A DNA stretch of 64,000 nt, from positions 2,997,059-3,061,058 of the forward strand of contig NC_054744.1 of assembly GCF_018143015.1 (NCBI RefSeq), read 5' to 3'. Positions 22,855 through 36,300 of this stretch are shown in pieces. Position 1 is the first letter of the stretch, and each line of letters opens with the position of its first letter. The translations under genes were made by a program, and so were the position numbers. This DNA is from Lytechinus variegatus (Eukaryota; Echinodermata; Echinoidea; Temnopleuroida; Toxopneustidae). The notes under the pieces are model-generated. The model was not told the DNA's origin. It ran no database searches and saw nothing but the letters and a program-made list of their open reading frames with translations.

Positions 22855-23396
22855 TAAAGGACAAGTCCTCTCCAACAAAAAGGTGATTTGAATAAAAAGA
22901 GAAAAATCCAACAAAATCAAACTTCGGATGTAAAATAAGAAAGTTATGACATTTTTAAGTTTTGCTTCATTTCACAGAACAATTATATGCACATCCCGGT
23001 CGGTATGCAAATGAGGGAACTGATGACATCACTCACTATATTAAATATTCTAATTATCTCATTGTCCTGTGTAACAAAGTTTTATTTCTCCCTGAACTTG
23101 TGGAATTACCATTGTTTAACATTTTATGGCTCAGTCAAGTTGGTCCTTATTGTCAAATGTGTAAAAATAGAAATATTGTATAATTCAATAAAGAAATAGT
23201 GAGGGACATCACCAATTCTCTCATTTGCATGTGTCAAAATTGTGCATATAACTATTTTGTGAAAAATAAGCAAAACGTTAAATGTCATAACTTTCTTATT
23301 TTACATCCAATTTTGATAAAATTTTCAGCATTATGCTTGTCTGATTTTTCTCTATGGATCAAAATCATCATTTTTTAAAGGTGGACTTGACCTTAA
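22855..23396. mobile_element. Family A MITE, copy A1
   Basis: Tips TAAAGGACAAGTCC and GGTGGACTTGACCTTA; near-palindromic arms share the motif group GTAAAATAAGAAAGTTATGAC. This is the commonest element of the window; see 40059-40665 and 61353-61958 for complete copies with TTAA flanks. This copy has drifted at both tips. Confidence 0.85.
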
Positions 23397-23429
23397 AATC
23401 CGCGTGTGGTTTCAATTCTTTTTTCTTTT

Positions 23430-24100
23430 AAAATATATTTTATTTCTTCCTCTTAATATGATTTTACAATTTCAAATATTACAAAACAAGATATTCACAA
23501 AGTATCGCATATAGAAAACAAACAAATAATAGCATATAAATTCATATCAAAATTATCTCAAATCAATACAACTGTACAATTTCTTCAAAACATTAACACG
23601 AAAATATTTTATGTCAAATGTTATGACTTTTTTTAAAAAGTGCATAATATAAAAACACAAAGCTGCGGCAATACTTATATCAAATCAAATAATTACTTTT
23701 TTCATGAAACAAATCAAATAATTACTTTTTTCATGATCCTTAAGAGGAAGGTTAAAAAATGATATTTTTGTTTTAATTGATATTTTATTTCTTCCCCGTA
23801 ATATGATTTTACAATTCCAAATATTACAAAACAAGTTATTCACAAACTAAGTATCTCATATAAAAAGAAAATAAGAGCATATAAATTCATATCAAAATTA
23901 TCTCAAATCAATAATTATTATACAATAAATATTATAACTGTACAATTTCTTCAAAACCCGAAAATATATATTTTTTTCTTTATGTGAAAACTTTTATAAC
24001 TCCCCCCCCAAAAAAGTAAATAATATAGAATAAAATAACCTCAATATTTATATCATGTTAATATCAAAATTATGTCAAATCAAATAAACTACTTTTTTCA
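23430..24100. repeat. Tandem duplication, about 340-bp units
   Basis: 23430-23770 and 23772-24100 are two copies of one AT-rich block (each with ATATGATTTTACAATT and GCATATAAATTCATATC), differing by small indels. They lie directly upstream of the PMF1 start region. Confidence 0.8.
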
Positions 24101-24187
24101 TGAATCTCATACATAATAAATATATAATCTTTCACTCACTTTCGTCACAGCATTTTGAAGAGGTACGGTACGCCCTCTCCAGCTACC

Positions 24188-24197
24188 GCGCGGGAAA
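24188..24197 (+). promoter_or_regulatory. E2F-like site at PMF1 start
   Basis: GCGCGGGAAA (TTTCCCGCGC on the other strand) matches the E2F consensus and ends six bases before the PMF1 ATG. E2F control would suit a kinetochore gene needed in dividing cells. Inference from the motif only. Confidence 0.5.
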
Positions 24198-24203
24198 TTA
24201 GAA

Positions 24204-24382
24204 ATGGAGTCTGAAATGGATGCAGAGCAGCAGAAGGTCGAGGAGGGGAAAAATCTCACAGGAGAATCTGAGATTAAAGGAGTTATTTCCAACGAAACTT
24301 CAGATGAGCCTGATGGAGCACGGATGATGCACCTCAGGAATGCATTGAGGAAAACAATCCGAAAGTGCATTGATTCTGCCAA
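24204..24382 (+). CDS. PMF1: PMF1 exon 1
   Basis: ATG in context GAAATGG, 59 codons plus two bases, donor CCAA|GTGAGT. Acidic low-complexity N-terminus, then the first helix (MMHLRNALRKTIRKCIDSA). Confidence 0.85.
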
Positions 24383-27300
24383 GTGAGTTAGTTTGTCTTT
24401 ATTTTCATTTCAGCCTCGGCTCCCGTTGTTGTCCACCTCTGGCTGCTTCTCGGTGCCCGGACTCCCCGGGGCACAGCGGGGGAGCGTATCGCCTTACGCT
24501 TGAGGGGTTCCTTCGAACTTTAGTTCTATCTTAACATTTCGCTTAATTTCACAAAACAGTTATCATGGTTATAATATGCACATCCTGGTTAGTGCCAAAA
24601 CTAGAGGAGGCTGATGACATCATCCACTCACATTTTTTTTGTATTTTTCATATGAAATGTAGCGGCACAGCTTTGCAAGACGGCCGGTGGCCGCCCACCG
24701 TCTTGCGCTGCCCACGTACAAAAAAAGGACGGGAGTCAAAGAATGACAAGTTCGATGAAGTTAAGTTGTGTATCAGGTTTTATTCTAAATCAAAGTCAAA
24801 TTACATGCTGGATAATAATAAATGTCGCATCTCTGGGCTGGACGACCGACGACAGACAAAAATTAAACCGACATGGCCTACGGCGGCAAAACAAATCGGG
24901 AACGAAAAACTGCCCCTTGTCAACTAAACACTCCCTTTTTATCCCCTTTTTGGTCAAACACCGCGTGGCGAAAAAGCCTTTCCCAAGTCGACCCTATCAC
25001 TTTTGGTGTAATGCGCGAAATTAATCCGCCTATAATGTAAGTATATAAAACGGAACTTAATTATTGTGTACTCCGATTCCAAATTCAAGTTCTTCGGCTT
25101 TCCATTATTCTTCCAACTTACGTAACTCTCTTAACCACTCCCCAACTGCTCTCTCAGTCAATTAATCCTCTTTTGCGACTCTTGTCACTTCAGCCACTCC
25201 CACTCACAGCTCACTTCCACCAAGGAATTCACTCCTTGCTTCCACACCTGTTCACACTCTCGCTCTCTCTCTCTTTAATCACTGAAGAATGCAAGCGAGC
25301 CGAAGAACACGAATAAGAAGCAAAGTAGTAAATAACTGAAGTTCCAATGGACTTCTATTAGTCCTGAACGCCTAGCAACCCAGTCAGTTTGCCCTCTTTC
25401 ACTTCCACATTCCAATCGCTAGCCTGGCCCAGAAAAACTAGCAAACGAAATCAACACCTTTAAGGAATGTAAACAATGGAAGAAGGCGAACGAACTTCTT
25501 TACCCAAACAAACAAATCTCTATTTTCCATCCCGCTATAACTCTCCCCTACTGAATCGATCTGTTCCATAAGATCGCAAAAAATAAGGAAAAAAAGATTT
25601 GTTGATACTGACGGTCGTCCATCCATGACACTTACAATTTGTCATAAACAATATAAACATTTCAACATCGTTCTATATTTATGCCAAATATTGTTATTTC
25701 AAAATCTTCCCTTTTTTGGCAAATAAATTGCATGTATATACATTGTACCTGTACCTTCTTCAATTAAAAATAGGATTTGGAGAGCTTCTATCAGGGGAAT
25801 GTCAACGTATAGGCATTGGGAAGTGGATGACCCAAGCTTCCTGCTGCTTCATCGATGACATCACCCCTTCAAAGATAAACACTCCAGACCCCTGAAAAAA
25901 TGGATTAAAAGGTTAAGTTACAAATTCAACCTCTAAACATCTATTAAACCTTCATTATACCTCTTATGCATAACTAGTTACGTCAAAATACTACAGGTAC
26001 ATAAACATACAGTAGTAATAATAGCAATGATACATGTGAAAAGTAAAATTATCCATATCCGTATCTGTATCCACCTTACAAAATGAAAAACCAACAGCAG
26101 TAAATCTGGTCATCTTATAAAAAAAACTATAAATAACCTTAGTTAACAAGTGCATGTTTCATGTCCAAAATGATACTAAAAAATATTTTGCATCAGCATA
26201 CTTGTATAATGCCCTAGTAAAAGTGTTTATTAATCAATTGAACATTAATCAATGGATGGGTTGTAATTGTAAACCATGAACAATCAACTTCAGGCATTAT
26301 CAACCATGAACATGTATCATAAACAGTAAACAGTAAATATTTTGATATTGGACAGCATGCATGCACATGTTAGACCTCGCTCTGCTATGGTTACAAATAA
26401 TGACGCTTATTCTGAAAGTTACAATTATTTTATGTGTTATACTTTCAGAATCATTACTTTACAGTGTTTTTTTTTTATGTACAATTCATCCTTTGCTTCC
26501 AATAGTGCACCTCTAGGGTAAACCTCCACATTAAAAAGATAAACAATTGTTTAAAAAAAATCCCTTTTTTCATTTGTTCAAATTTTACAAGTCCTATTAC
26601 ATGGACAAAAAAATAACCCAAACATTACTGTTTTCTACCATTTACCAAGACTTTGGGATGATGTCAAAACTACCATCAGAGGTGGATATCCCATGCCTCC
26701 TCCAGTTCTGTTTGACACCATCCTGCCGTCTGATATGTGGTTTTCCTATAAGGACAAATATAATTACATATTTACAGATTAATTAATATCACAAAATATA
26801 TTAAATGATCCATGTCGGCAAACCAAACTGGGCCAGTCAATCAATAGAACCAAGCAATCATACATATAACCCATAATCACTGATGTACATCATTTATCCC
26901 ACAATAATAAAAAACTAATTAAATCCAAAAATGTGTCTGACAAAAACTTACTATTCTACGTAGGTATAGCTCCTTCCCCCTTTCTGTTATGGGGTGCATC
27001 CGGCAGGGAACGGTGCTCCCAAACCCAGAACAGATCCCTATGTATTTGTATTATGTACCATTCTTTCAAAGTTGAGTCCCCTTCTCCAAAACTTCTCAAT
27101 ATTAGTTATTTACCACCTACTTCCAAATTCATGCTCCTTACCCCACTCCCTACTAATCGTTTCACAAATAATAAAACTGTCATCGTCATAAATAATTGAA
27201 GGCGGAGTCCAGCCCAGAGACCCAAGGTAAATTTTTAATTTTTTACTTATTACTTTATTATTCCAATACAGACTTAGGCAAGTTGTATGGATTAGAATGA

Positions 27301-30300
27301 ATGCCTTTATTTTGTCTTTAAGATCTCCTCTGGACGACACTTGTTCCGCTTCTGGTACGCCCACTTGTACGCCCCCATCCGTACTCTGGTTAGACCAGTA
27401 CTCTCCCCTACTGTTTCTGTAGTTACTCTTTCTGGTACTAAAACATATTCATCCTCAAAATCTTTTCTAGAATCCTTGTAGCTAGCAATGATTTTCCTTC
27501 TCTCATAACCCAAAATCTTCCATATTTTGGTCAACCACATCTGATTCAGAAGGTACTTTCCTTACTAGCCTACGATTCACTATCTTTGGATTACCTCCAT
27601 TAAGGTCGGATACGATAAATATCCTCAGTAAGATTTATCCAATCAACAACATATAATTCATCAAAATAAACATTCTCCAACTTGTGTCTTTTACTAAAAG
27701 CACACTTCTTTAAGTAAACAAGAGATCCTATGCCCAGGGGAGGGGAACTTGCAGAGATATTTGCATCAGCTCGGGCCTTATTCCGGGCTGCTACCTTGTC
27801 AGTCCTTTCTCTGACAACCTTTTGAGCCCTCTCAACCAACTCGGCTTGTTCTTTAACAAAGTCTTGTTCCCATTCTACATCAGACACACCCAACAAATGA
27901 TCTAAAGGAATACGCTCTTTCCTACCAAACATAAGAGCAAAAGGGCTGACCCTCGTAGTTTCGTGGGGGGTGGTATTGTACATGTAGACAAGATGAGGCA
28001 ATAATTCAGGCCATCTACGTCTATCACGCTGATCCAGCGATTTGATTAGGCCAAATAAAGTCCTATTGAATCTTTCAGCCTGAGCATTACCCTCAGGATG
28101 ATATGGTGTTGTACGAGTCTTACGTATACCATAAAGCCTACATAATTCTTTTATCACCTGACCCTCAAAATTACGTCCCTGATCACTATGAATTCTATTT
28201 GGAATTCCATACTTTGTGAACCAGTGCTCTTGTAGAGCTTTAGCTACTGTTGAGGCGTGTTGATTTCTACAAGGGATTGCCTGAGCTAATTTCGTATATA
28301 CATCTGTAATAACAAGTACATCCTCAAATCCTCCCTTACCAGGATCTAACTTAACAAAATCAATAGCAATAATTTCCAATGGACTAAATGCCATTAGATG
28401 TCTCATTGGGGTTCTTACCCGAGGCTGCATCTCCTTTGCCTTAGCACATTTAATACATCTTAACATAAAATTTTATATCACGAGCCATGCCAGGCCAATA
28501 AACTCTTGACCTAGCTAATTGTTGAGTTTTATTTCTACCTTGATGTCCCCATTCATCATGACATCCAACTAAAATACTCTTACGCAAACACTGTGGGAGT
28601 AAAATTTGAAATATATTACCAAATAAAGGATCAAGAACCTTCCTTCCTAATATTCCATCTTTAACAGTAAAATTAGACCATTGATATAACCATTGTTTCA
28701 AACTATCCGGTTCTGAAAAACGTGCGGGAAATTCATCCCCCGGTTTCCAGTGCGCACTCCACCGTTCCCACACAAATCTCAGTTCTGGGTCCATTTTCTG
28801 CATTTGAATGATTGTTCAGGTGAAAAGGAAACAAATTAGAAAAAGTGGGACCCAACAAATTTTCCTGGTCAGAAACACCAGACTTCGATTGGATTTCATA
28901 AAAGGCTTGCTGCAAAGATTGCAGTTTGTTTCTTTCCAAAATGTTTTTGAAGTAGTTCAATAATACTTTGAGTATCTTATGTCCCCGAAAAACAACTAAC
29001 TTCTTTACGTGCTGCACCTTCCAAATTTGCTATGATTATGCCGCACTTTTGAGTTTCAGAGATTTGGTATTGTTCACAAAGATCTATCTCTTCTAACCAT
29101 TCGGTAAAGGAAATGCCACCTTGTCCAGAAAATCTCTCAAGTCTGGTACTTCTATCACTAGGGGTAAACCTACACCTTTGTAATGCTCCGGTTAAACCGG
29201 TTACTAAATCTTCAACTAACTTTTCAGCCATAATTTTACTATGTATATGTGAATACTACTGAAAGGAGATGCAACCTCAACTACGATAAACCTTCAGTTA
29301 TAACACACTTATTATATAGTCTACTATCTAACTCTGGGAGAGAAAGGTAACCAATCGAACCAGACGCAGAACCTAGGAAAAAGGCATTTAGTTAAAATTG
29401 TGACATGTGTAAGTCCAGACCACAATAAACATTGGGGGTCTGATATAGAGGTAAGCACAAAATACTGCAAAATCTATATAGATTTTCTAAAGATGTATTT
29501 TCATGTGTTGCCAAAGAACACTACCAGAATCTAGATTTTTACTATTATTATTCTGTCTAGTGGTGTATTTGCAGAATTTATTTGTGCTATCTCCTTCAGA
29601 TCCCAATGCACACTAATGCAAAACAGACATAATAACAAACTGCATAGCTACACACATATCTTAACACATCGTCATGTTGAGAAGATAACGAGTTCATATC
29701 TTTTCAGATACATATCAAGCATATCTTATAGTTTGTAATATGAGAGTCTACATTAAATGTGAATGACTGTTCTGGAAAAATCTTAACAAGGGCTTCACTA
29801 CATACCAGCGACTCCTGCTGCTTCACTCGCCAAGGCTATCGGCTTCCAAACGACAGTGCCAGCTTCCACCGTCGAAGATATCGAAGACAGGGTCTACCAC
29901 ACCACGTCGATGACGAAGATGAAGGGCCGTGTCGAAGCGTTGGTTGGAAGAACGATGTCTCGGAGCTCCTCGATAGCGTCCAACTCCCCGAGCCGGACTA
30001 GCGCCTGCGGCCTTCAGTACCTAACCTCAATCCATCCTCATGAGACGACCAAAGGAAAAGCAATCGCCCTGCTGAGTTCCTTTACAGCCCCTTCCAAGAC
30101 GATTCTCGCGCAGTTAAACGACTCCTCTCACCGCAGTGTAATGTGAAATCACCAGACTTCGTCGGTACCAACTAATCCGGAGGGTTTTAGTGGAAACCAG
30201 CTATGCTACCCCGTCAGGTCTATTTGCAGTGGTTTTCACAGGTCCCTCGACTCCTCGCTACAATGCAGCCACGCGTGAGTCCCAGGACGAAGGGTTCTTT

Positions 30301-33300
30301 CTCCTGAGCTCAACGGCACATGTAAGGTCCCAACGTCGAAAACCCGGGCGATGTGGGGGCTCAATCCAACCCCTGCAGCTGAATTTCTCTCTCCAACGTT
30401 AAAGTTAAAATAATATCAATTCACATCCTCGAACAAAAAATAAGCCGGAACCGGTGACATGAAGTGAAGCTATCCTTGTTAAATTTATCTCAATGTCCGA
30501 TAAACATTGTGTTTATGCGTAAAACCAGACTGAAGGACTAAAACGTTCCCCGAACATGCTGAAGATGACGGTCGACCCCATCCGTACTACCAATTTTGTA
30601 GCGGCACAGCTTTGCAAGACGGCCGGTGGCCGCCCACCGTCTTGCGCTGCCCACGTACAAAAAAAGGACGGGAGTCAAAGAATGACAAGTTCGATGAAGT
30701 TAAGTTGTGTATCAGGTTTTATTCTAAATCAAAGTCAAATTACATGCTGGATAATAATAAATGTCGCATCTCTGGGCTGGACGACCGACGACAGACAAAA
30801 ATTAAACCGACATGGCCTACGGCGGCAAAACAAATCGGGAACGAAAAACTGCCCCTTGTCAACTAAACACTCCCTTTTTATCCCCTTTTTGGTCAAACAC
30901 CGCGTGGCGAAAAAGCCTTTCCCAAGTCGACCCTATCACTTTTGGTGTAATGCGCGAAATTAATCCGCCTATAATGTAAGTATATAAAACGGAACTTAAT
31001 TATTGTGTACTCCGATTCCAAATTCAAGTTCTTCGGCTTTCCATTATTCTTCCAACTTACGTAACTCTCTTAACCACTCCCCAACTGCTCTCTCAGTCAA
31101 TTAATCCTCTTTTGCGACTCTTGTCACTTCAGCCACTCCCACTCACAGCTCACTTCCACCAAGGAATTCACTCCTTGCTTCCACACCTGTTCACACTCTC
31201 GCTCTCTCTCTCTCTCTTTAATCACTGAAGAATGCAAGCGAGCCGAAGAACATGAATAAGAAGCAAAGTAGTAAATAACTGAAGTTCCAATGGACTTCTA
31301 TTAGTCCTGAACGCCTAGCAACCCAGTCAGTTTGCCCTCTTTCACTTCCACATTCCAATCGCTAGCCTGGCCCAGAAAAACTAGCAAACGAAATCAACAC
31401 CTTTAAGGAATGTAAACAATGGAAGAAGGCGAACGAACTTCTTTACCCAAACAAACAAATCTCTATTTTCCATCCCGCTATAGAAATATGAAATATTGAA
31501 TTGCCAAGTGACTCTACGATTAATTCCTCCCTGAACATGTGGAATTAGCATTTTTAATACTATGGATTAGTCAACTTGGTCCTTAATGTCAATTCTGTAA
31601 AAAATGAAATATTGTATAATTCAAATAACAACAACGTCTGACAAAAAATCTGATGCTATAGCGTTGAGTGTTAGCGTGCCTCACCACTATTCAGTGCAGG
31701 TGTGAATGCAGTTGGAAAACACTCTGTCCATCGGAAAGGACGCAAATGTTGGTCCCGTGTATAGGAGAGTCACAACCTATGCACGTTAAAACCAATACAC
31801 TATTCGTCAAAGAGTAGGGTGTTCACCCGGTGTATTGCACCTGCCGGTCCCGGCAAAATTCAGGTCAAGTGAATCTTGATGTTCATATGCCATATAATAA
31901 TCATTATAATGATTGTGGGCATTAACAGAAAGACAAAACAAGACAAGAAAAGAAATAAAGGGATGCCTGATGGACATCATCAACTGACTCATTTGCATGA
32001 CACTGAATTGTGCATATCACTGTTTTGTGAAAAATAAGCAAAACTCTCAAATGCCATAAATTTCTTATTTTACATCCGATTTTGATGAAATTTTCAGCGT
32101 TGTGCTAAGCTAGTTTTAATTTCTCTATTCAAATCAAAAATTTTCTGGGGTGGACTTGACCTTTAAGCTATATACTAGTGCTGTAGCTCGGAGCCTTCAA
32201 CTCGGCCCGAAATCGGCTCGGAAATTTTATAAGAATCAAAGTCCGTCTCGGTTCGGTTCGGTAACCCGGAACAGTTTAATTTGATGTGCGTTGTGCAAAA
32301 AATGTAATGTTTTGACCTTTTTGACAGTAACTACTGTGGCTGACATCACCCCTCTGACCTTGTCCTCAAAAGAAAAAACACGCCCGAAAATCTTATCTTT
32401 TGTTTATACGCCACGTGCCAATACTCTGTCTTGATAATTAATCTATCATCAAACTCTCTACTATACTGTCAACACCGTATTCGACTTTTTTCCTCATCCG
32501 CTGCGCACCTGTGCTCCCGCCCTGGCCCTCGCTATGATAGTCCAATGTACGTGTACGTAGCATCTCCGTTCATCAGCTATTGGCTGAGTGCTGGGCCAGT
32601 AGAAATACGACCACTCCCATCCGTGATCGCACCAACACACCCAATAATGGTTAACTTTAGTCTTTGCGAGCTGTAATTGGTTCATTCATCTGTCAATTAC
32701 AGAAGTCACTCTCTGGCCGTAAGCACATGGTCTTGAATGAAAGACCAACATGCTTGGAATGTGTGAAAGCCGAAACCACATTGTTTATAATACCCGGCTG
32801 TCGAAATTATTCTTCGCGGTGACCTAATTCCAGATACTCTCCAGACATTGTTTTTGTCAATAACTTATAAACAAGGGCGATGGAAATTCCAGTGGAATGA
32901 AGCCAAAGTTGATTAGAAATGGGTTTTGGCTTTTGGGGTACTTCAATACTTTATTAATAGCTACTAGTGATCAGAAAATTGGAAAGGGGATTTTTCATCG
33001 TGAATTAAGTCAATGAACTAAACCAATCACAAAATGATTGAAATATAGTTTTAAAAAAAAATAAGACGAGGAAGAGCATTGGGATATATTGTATACTTTT
33101 CATCTTTCGCTCTGGAGAAAGAAAGAATCCCATTAATGTTCAACATGTATTCCTATTTCTTTTGTATAGGTAATATTTATTTGTTCATTTTGTTGCAATA
33201 TTCTCCACAATATCAAAATAAAATGAGATGGAATAACATTCATATCTTTTGAAATCTTGCCTGGTCTTCTTTTTCTTCAATTTCTTTCAAAACATTCTTG

Positions 33301-36300
33301 TACAAATTTTAAAACTTTGCATGATAATGAATTTTTCTCCCCTCTTACCCTCACATCTCGCTCTCTCAAATTCTTGATTTCAATATCCATTGCTTTCTTC
33401 ACTCCGTCACACTTTAAATAAACAGAAGCCGTAAATGTACCATTGTAACGCAGGGGAGGGGGGTGGGGGGATTTTAGTTACTTCCGAGCACAACATCGAA
33501 ACCAAAAAAGTCGATAGTGAATGAGAATGTTTATTTTGATGAAAGAGACATCTGTAGGATGATTGGATCATTGAACAAAGGGAAAGAGACCTCACTTGTT
33601 TTTAAAAAGGAGCTATTTGATTTCCTTGCTTTGTATGCCTTTATACAATTAGCCTCAGTCAAATAAGTGTGTATTGCTACATCATGTTATCACTGACAAA
33701 ATCAAATAAAAGTTGGATGACATTTTCATGTGTTGAATGTTTTTGGACTACATTTATTTGGTTTCTTTTGAAATGGAAGCCAACAGTTATTCGTGAAATA
33801 AACTATTATACACTTTATAAGCCTTAATATTGGCCCCCTACGAAAAACAGCATGTGCTGATAGGGTGTTCCATCCCACAAGTGGTAAATAAATAGATAAA
33901 TACAAAAATAGATAAAAATTGGCAATCATCACGACACTAACCAGAACTCGTCCAGTCCGCTCCCCTCCCCCTTAAAAACACATACACAAGGGGGGGGGCG
34001 AACAGATTAGTATATTTCACCCTTGAACAAAAAAGTCATTTGTTTGTCATCACAATCATCTCGAAGGAAATATAATTCTCATTCGGACTTCTTTATGGCC
34101 ACCTCCGATGACAGTTACATGTAGCTCACAAAACCAAGAAGATTAATGTCAACATGACAACCGGGCCCTCGATCAAGCAAGTGATTGAAACCATTCCTGA
34201 CCAGGTGATCAATCACATGATTCCATTCACACGCATTCAACATGCACTGTGCACTACTAGTATATTATATGGACACACACATTTTACAGTGCAGCCGCAC
34301 AGCCACATGTACACAGAATAGACGCAGGGCGGGCTAGGCTGCGGGCAGCGCAGGGGCACGTGGCTCGCAAAGATTGAAAGATTGATTGAAGAAAACACAG
34401 CTACATAGAAGTACAAGGGCTAATCATCATGCATGGCATGGACGGACCGGACGACCTATTTAAAGTTATGAATGAGCGGTAAGGCTTGGCTTGAGTCTGC
34501 CTCTAAATTTGAAAGGCGTTGCAGGTGAATAGATGGCTTTTTAGTTTAATCGCGATGACGGAAACAAGTTGTATAGCATTCGGGTTAATTTTCCGGGTTG
34601 AGAGAGCTTGGCAATGAAGCCCGGTTCGTATTTTCCGAACCGAACCAGCTCAACCCGGCGGGATTCAGTTCGGAAGGTGATCCGAGCTACAGCACTACTA
34701 TATACAGTGTCACGTGTGTTGTATGTGGACTTGTGCCAGGGTTATTTTTTTTATTTGAAAGATGGATTTCGGCTAAGTATAAGACTAATGTTCAGTCAAG
34801 ACTTAGTGTGTTAGAAAATCCACATTTAGTACTCTTAGTCTGTATCTGATTAGTTGGGTCAGCAAAATGTTGTTGGGAGACACATCCATGCTAACTTAGT
34901 GAAGAGAGTAGCGCAACGTGTGTGGAATGATTTTAATTGAAGTTGTTTCAGTTTTAATTTAAATAACTCCAGGGAGGGGCAATTTACAATCGAGGAGAGG
35001 AGGTTATTTGAGTCTTTTATCGTGCTTACAAAGAAGGAATCTTGAAAGACCCTGGCCTTGTGATGAACCTGGAGGAATTTTGGGGTATTCCCCCTTGTAT
35101 GTCTTTAACCCATGGAGCTCACGGGACTAGCGTGATTTATGATCTAAATATTTCTCCAAATGAATTGTGAATCATAACAAAATGGCCGATCGAGACTGGG
35201 GTAGAAGGAGAGAACTTTTCGTTTTTTTGAGGTTCCAGTCTGTGCCTCGATGTCAGGAAACTGCCACTTGTTGAACCTTCATCCATATAATCGTGGTAAG
35301 TGCATAATTTCTGTTTTCACAATTCATTGGGAGAAATATTTAGACCATAAATCACGCTAACATTAGTCCCGTGAGTATGGTCAAATACACGGTAAGCCCC
35401 TGGGCTCCCTGGGTTAGTATGTCTTGTGTTCCATTGAACAAAATCATTTATCTTGATATTGACGAGACCGGTGTTCATTTTGCATAGCATACAAAGTCTA
35501 AGGTTTCTTCTTGTCTGGAGAGATTCCCAACCAAGATCACTAAGTGCTTTAGTGACAGAGCCTCTTCTCTATGATAGTTATCGGTACAAAACCTGGCAGC
35601 TTGTGGTTGAACTCTTTCTAATGATTGGATATTTGACTTAGTAGAAAGGTCCCCAGCTGCTGCTGCATACTCTAGCAGTGGTCTCACCAGCATCAGGTAA
35701 GCCATGGCTTTGGTTTCCTTATCACAACTCCACAGATTCCTCCTGACTACATTCAAGAGTCCTCTGGGCTTTGGAAACAACTTCCTGTGTATGTGTATTC
35801 TAGCTCAGTGTGTTTGAAATGTGTACACCTAGGTATGGATGGGATGTCACGCAGTCCAATTCCCGACCACAAAACTTATAAGGATGTTCAGGAGGATTCC
35901 TTTTCCCAATAGTCATTGTATAGCATTTATTGGGATTAAAGTCCACCATCCAGATATCCAGTGTTCCAGTGACTGGAGATCTTGCTGTAGTCTATTGATG
36001 TCATCAAATGCTGTCACCGGTGTATACAGAATACAATCGTCTGCAAACAACCTAGACTTGGAGATGATATTACTAGGCAAGTCATTAATGAAACCACAAT
36101 GGCCCATTCATTGTCCATCTGGGGCACTCTGGATGTTACTAAGGCAGGAGTCGAGGATTGTTCGTTGATGACTACTTATTGAGTTCGATTATTAAAAAAA
36201 ACTTCCACCCATGAGGTGATTTCCCCTCCAAGGTCGTAATGCTTGAGTTTGGATATAAGACGACGGTGGGGGACCTTGTCAAAAGCCTTAGAGAAATCCA

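Larger units (their letters stand above)
24658..31482 (-). mobile_element. Ty3/gypsy-type LTR element, broken, young
   Basis: Fossil LTR retroelement of about 6.8 kb on the minus strand. Direct repeats at 24658-25539 and 30597-31482 form its ends and are flanked by GAAA(T) on both sides, within a MITE copy. A purine-rich tract sits just inside the repeat at 25540. Recognisable parts are a gag-like segment (about 28977-29231), an integrase zinc-binding part (about 28450-28803) and an integrase core with a DDE-type layout (27600-28466). The element is broken, with several breaks and incomplete contents. The two end repeats are almost identical, so insertion is recent. Confidence 0.85.

Noticed and set aside
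24565-25024. 120- and 93-codon open frames, repeated at 30556-30963
   Set aside because: They lie in the LTRs of the fossil element and occur twice because the LTRs do; no protein-like features.
26547-27199. Plus-strand frames inside the LTR element
   Set aside because: Antisense to the element and without family resemblance.
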